Assembly: GCA_934725655.1 (NCBI GenBank)
Contig: CAKVCJ010000121.1
Location: forward strand, 1 to 6,106
Direction: 5' to 3'
DNA: 6,106 bases
Origin: an uncultured Brachyspira sp.
GTDB taxonomy: Bacteria; Spirochaetota; Brachyspiria; Brachyspirales; Brachyspiraceae
Shown here: piece after piece, positions 5,460-6,106 of the stretch
Layout: every line of letters starts with the position of its first letter
Position numbering within the stretch: position 1 is the stretch's first letter
Notes under the pieces: generated by a model
Seen by the model: the letters and a program-made list of their open reading frames with translations, nothing else
Databases searched by the model: none
Told to the model about the DNA's origin: nothing
Translations under genes and position numbers: made by a program

Positions 5460-6106
5460 TTATTTATTTGCCTTTTTTGACGTGATGTTTTTATGCACAG
5501 ATTTTTTTGCGGGCTTTAATTGTTTAAGCTGATTTATTTTCTCTCTTATCTCGATAGCCTTTTCAAACTCTAAACTGTCTGAAGCTTTTTTCATCTCTTT
5601 TTCAAGCTCTTTTATATAATCATCGCTTTTTTGCTCTGGGTCAATTTTTACTCTTTCATTGAAACGTCTAAAGTCAAAATGAAGCTCATAAGAAGTTTCA
5701 ACTTTTTCTTCTCTTTCAATTATATCTTGTATTTTTTTGATTATTGTTTTTGGAGTGATGTTATGTTCTTTGTTGTAGTCCATTTGTATTTTTCTTCTTC
5801 TTTCTGTTTCATCAATGGCTACTTTCATAGCATCGCTTATAGTATCAGCAAACATTATTACTCTTCCGTTAGCATTTCTTGCAGCACGTCCTATAGTTTG
5901 TATTAGGGTAGTGGTGTTTCTTAAAAAGCCTGTTTTGTCTGCATCAAGTATTAGTATGAGTGATACTTCAGGCACATCAAGCCCCTCTCTCAAAAGGTTA
6001 ATGCCCACAAGCACATCAAAAGCTCCGAGTCTCAAATCTCTTATTATCTCAACACGTTCAACTGTTTGAATATCTGAATGCAAATAACGAGTCCTCACTC
6101 CATTTT
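5460..6106 (-). CDS. uvrB: UvrABC nucleotide-excision repair subunit B, C-terminal part (runs off right edge)
   Basis: The last 214 residues of UvrB are present; the N-terminal ATP-binding and beta-hairpin parts lie beyond the edge (family length about 660-680). UvrB receives damaged DNA from UvrA, verifies the lesion and recruits UvrC. Visible elements, numbered within the fragment, are [20 protein letters not shown] (2-21), helicase motif V in [16 protein letters not shown] (33-48), motif [14 protein letters not shown] (69-80), the [12 protein letters not shown] segment (110-121), and a C-terminal UVR domain (about 161-194, with [13 protein letters not shown]) that contacts UvrC. A short lysine-rich tail ends the protein. 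A GTG at 6098 is not the real start, because the frame stays open to the edge with matching UvrB residues (N-G) before it. Nothing suggests a defect in the visible part. Confidence 0.97.
   Translation of the reverse strand, partial: NGVRTRYLHSDIQTVERVEIIRDLRLGAFDVLVGINLLREGLDVPEVSLILILDADKTGFLRNTTTLIQTIGRAARNANGRVIMFADTISDAMKVAIDETERRRKIQMDYNKEHNITPKTIIKKIQDIIEREEKVETSYELHFDFRRFNERVKIDPEQKSDDYIKELEKEMKKASDSLEFEKAIEIREKINQLKQLKPAKKSVHKNITSKKANK

Noticed and set aside
5449..5462. Bidirectional terminator between the convergent GT61-like gene and uvrB
   Set aside because: The gap is only 8 bp and no stem with a T-run spans it; termination must occur elsewhere or the transcripts overlap.
5631..6069. 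Plus-strand open frames opposite uvrB
   Set aside because: UvrB motifs on the minus strand are unambiguous; these frames have no homology visible and no start signals.
1..6106. Phage, transposase, CRISPR, toxin-antitoxin or defence genes
   Set aside because: All six substantial reading frames are accounted for by ordinary families, and no regularly spaced repeats or integrase/transposase motifs were found.

Overview
This is an AT-rich chromosomal window from a low-GC bacterium (roughly a quarter to 30% G+C by eye). A host-associated spirochaete such as Brachyspira fits best by general impression, from codon use, AT-rich spacers and one odd GC-rich intergenic block. A low-GC Clostridium-like Firmicute cannot be excluded without a database search.

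Layout, left to right. Positions 1-248 (minus) hold the N-terminus of a TrmA/RlmD-type iron-sulfur RNA uracil methyltransferase that runs off the left edge. Positions 249-436 are an AT-rich spacer with a near-perfect 19-bp hairpin at 388-429. Positions 437-1027 (minus) encode a small cytoplasmic SGNH/GDSL hydrolase. Positions 1028-1323 are the spacer between divergent genes. It carries a strong extended -10 promoter (1138-1166) and then a compact structured leader ending in a textbook intrinsic terminator (1172-1262), directly upstream of a MATE-family efflux gene (1324-2691). This arrangement is best explained as a transcription-terminating riboswitch, most probably guanidine-IV (the mepA motif).

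Positions 2692-2974 separate the first MATE gene from a second one (2975-4306). This spacer contains a GC-rich, heavily self-complementary block of about 100 bp that stands out from everything around it, followed by a 9-bp inverted repeat. A family-61 glycosyltransferase-like gene follows at 4366-5451. It converges, with only 8 bp between stop codons, on the C-terminal part of uvrB (minus, 5460 to the right edge).

The gene set is mixed: RNA modification, a hydrolase, two drug/cation exporters, a glycan enzyme and DNA repair. Apart from the MATE pair there is no obvious shared pathway. The most informative signal is regulatory: the first MATE gene appears to be switched by a small-molecule-sensing RNA while its neighbour is not. 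No tRNA, rRNA, CRISPR array, transposase or phage gene was seen.
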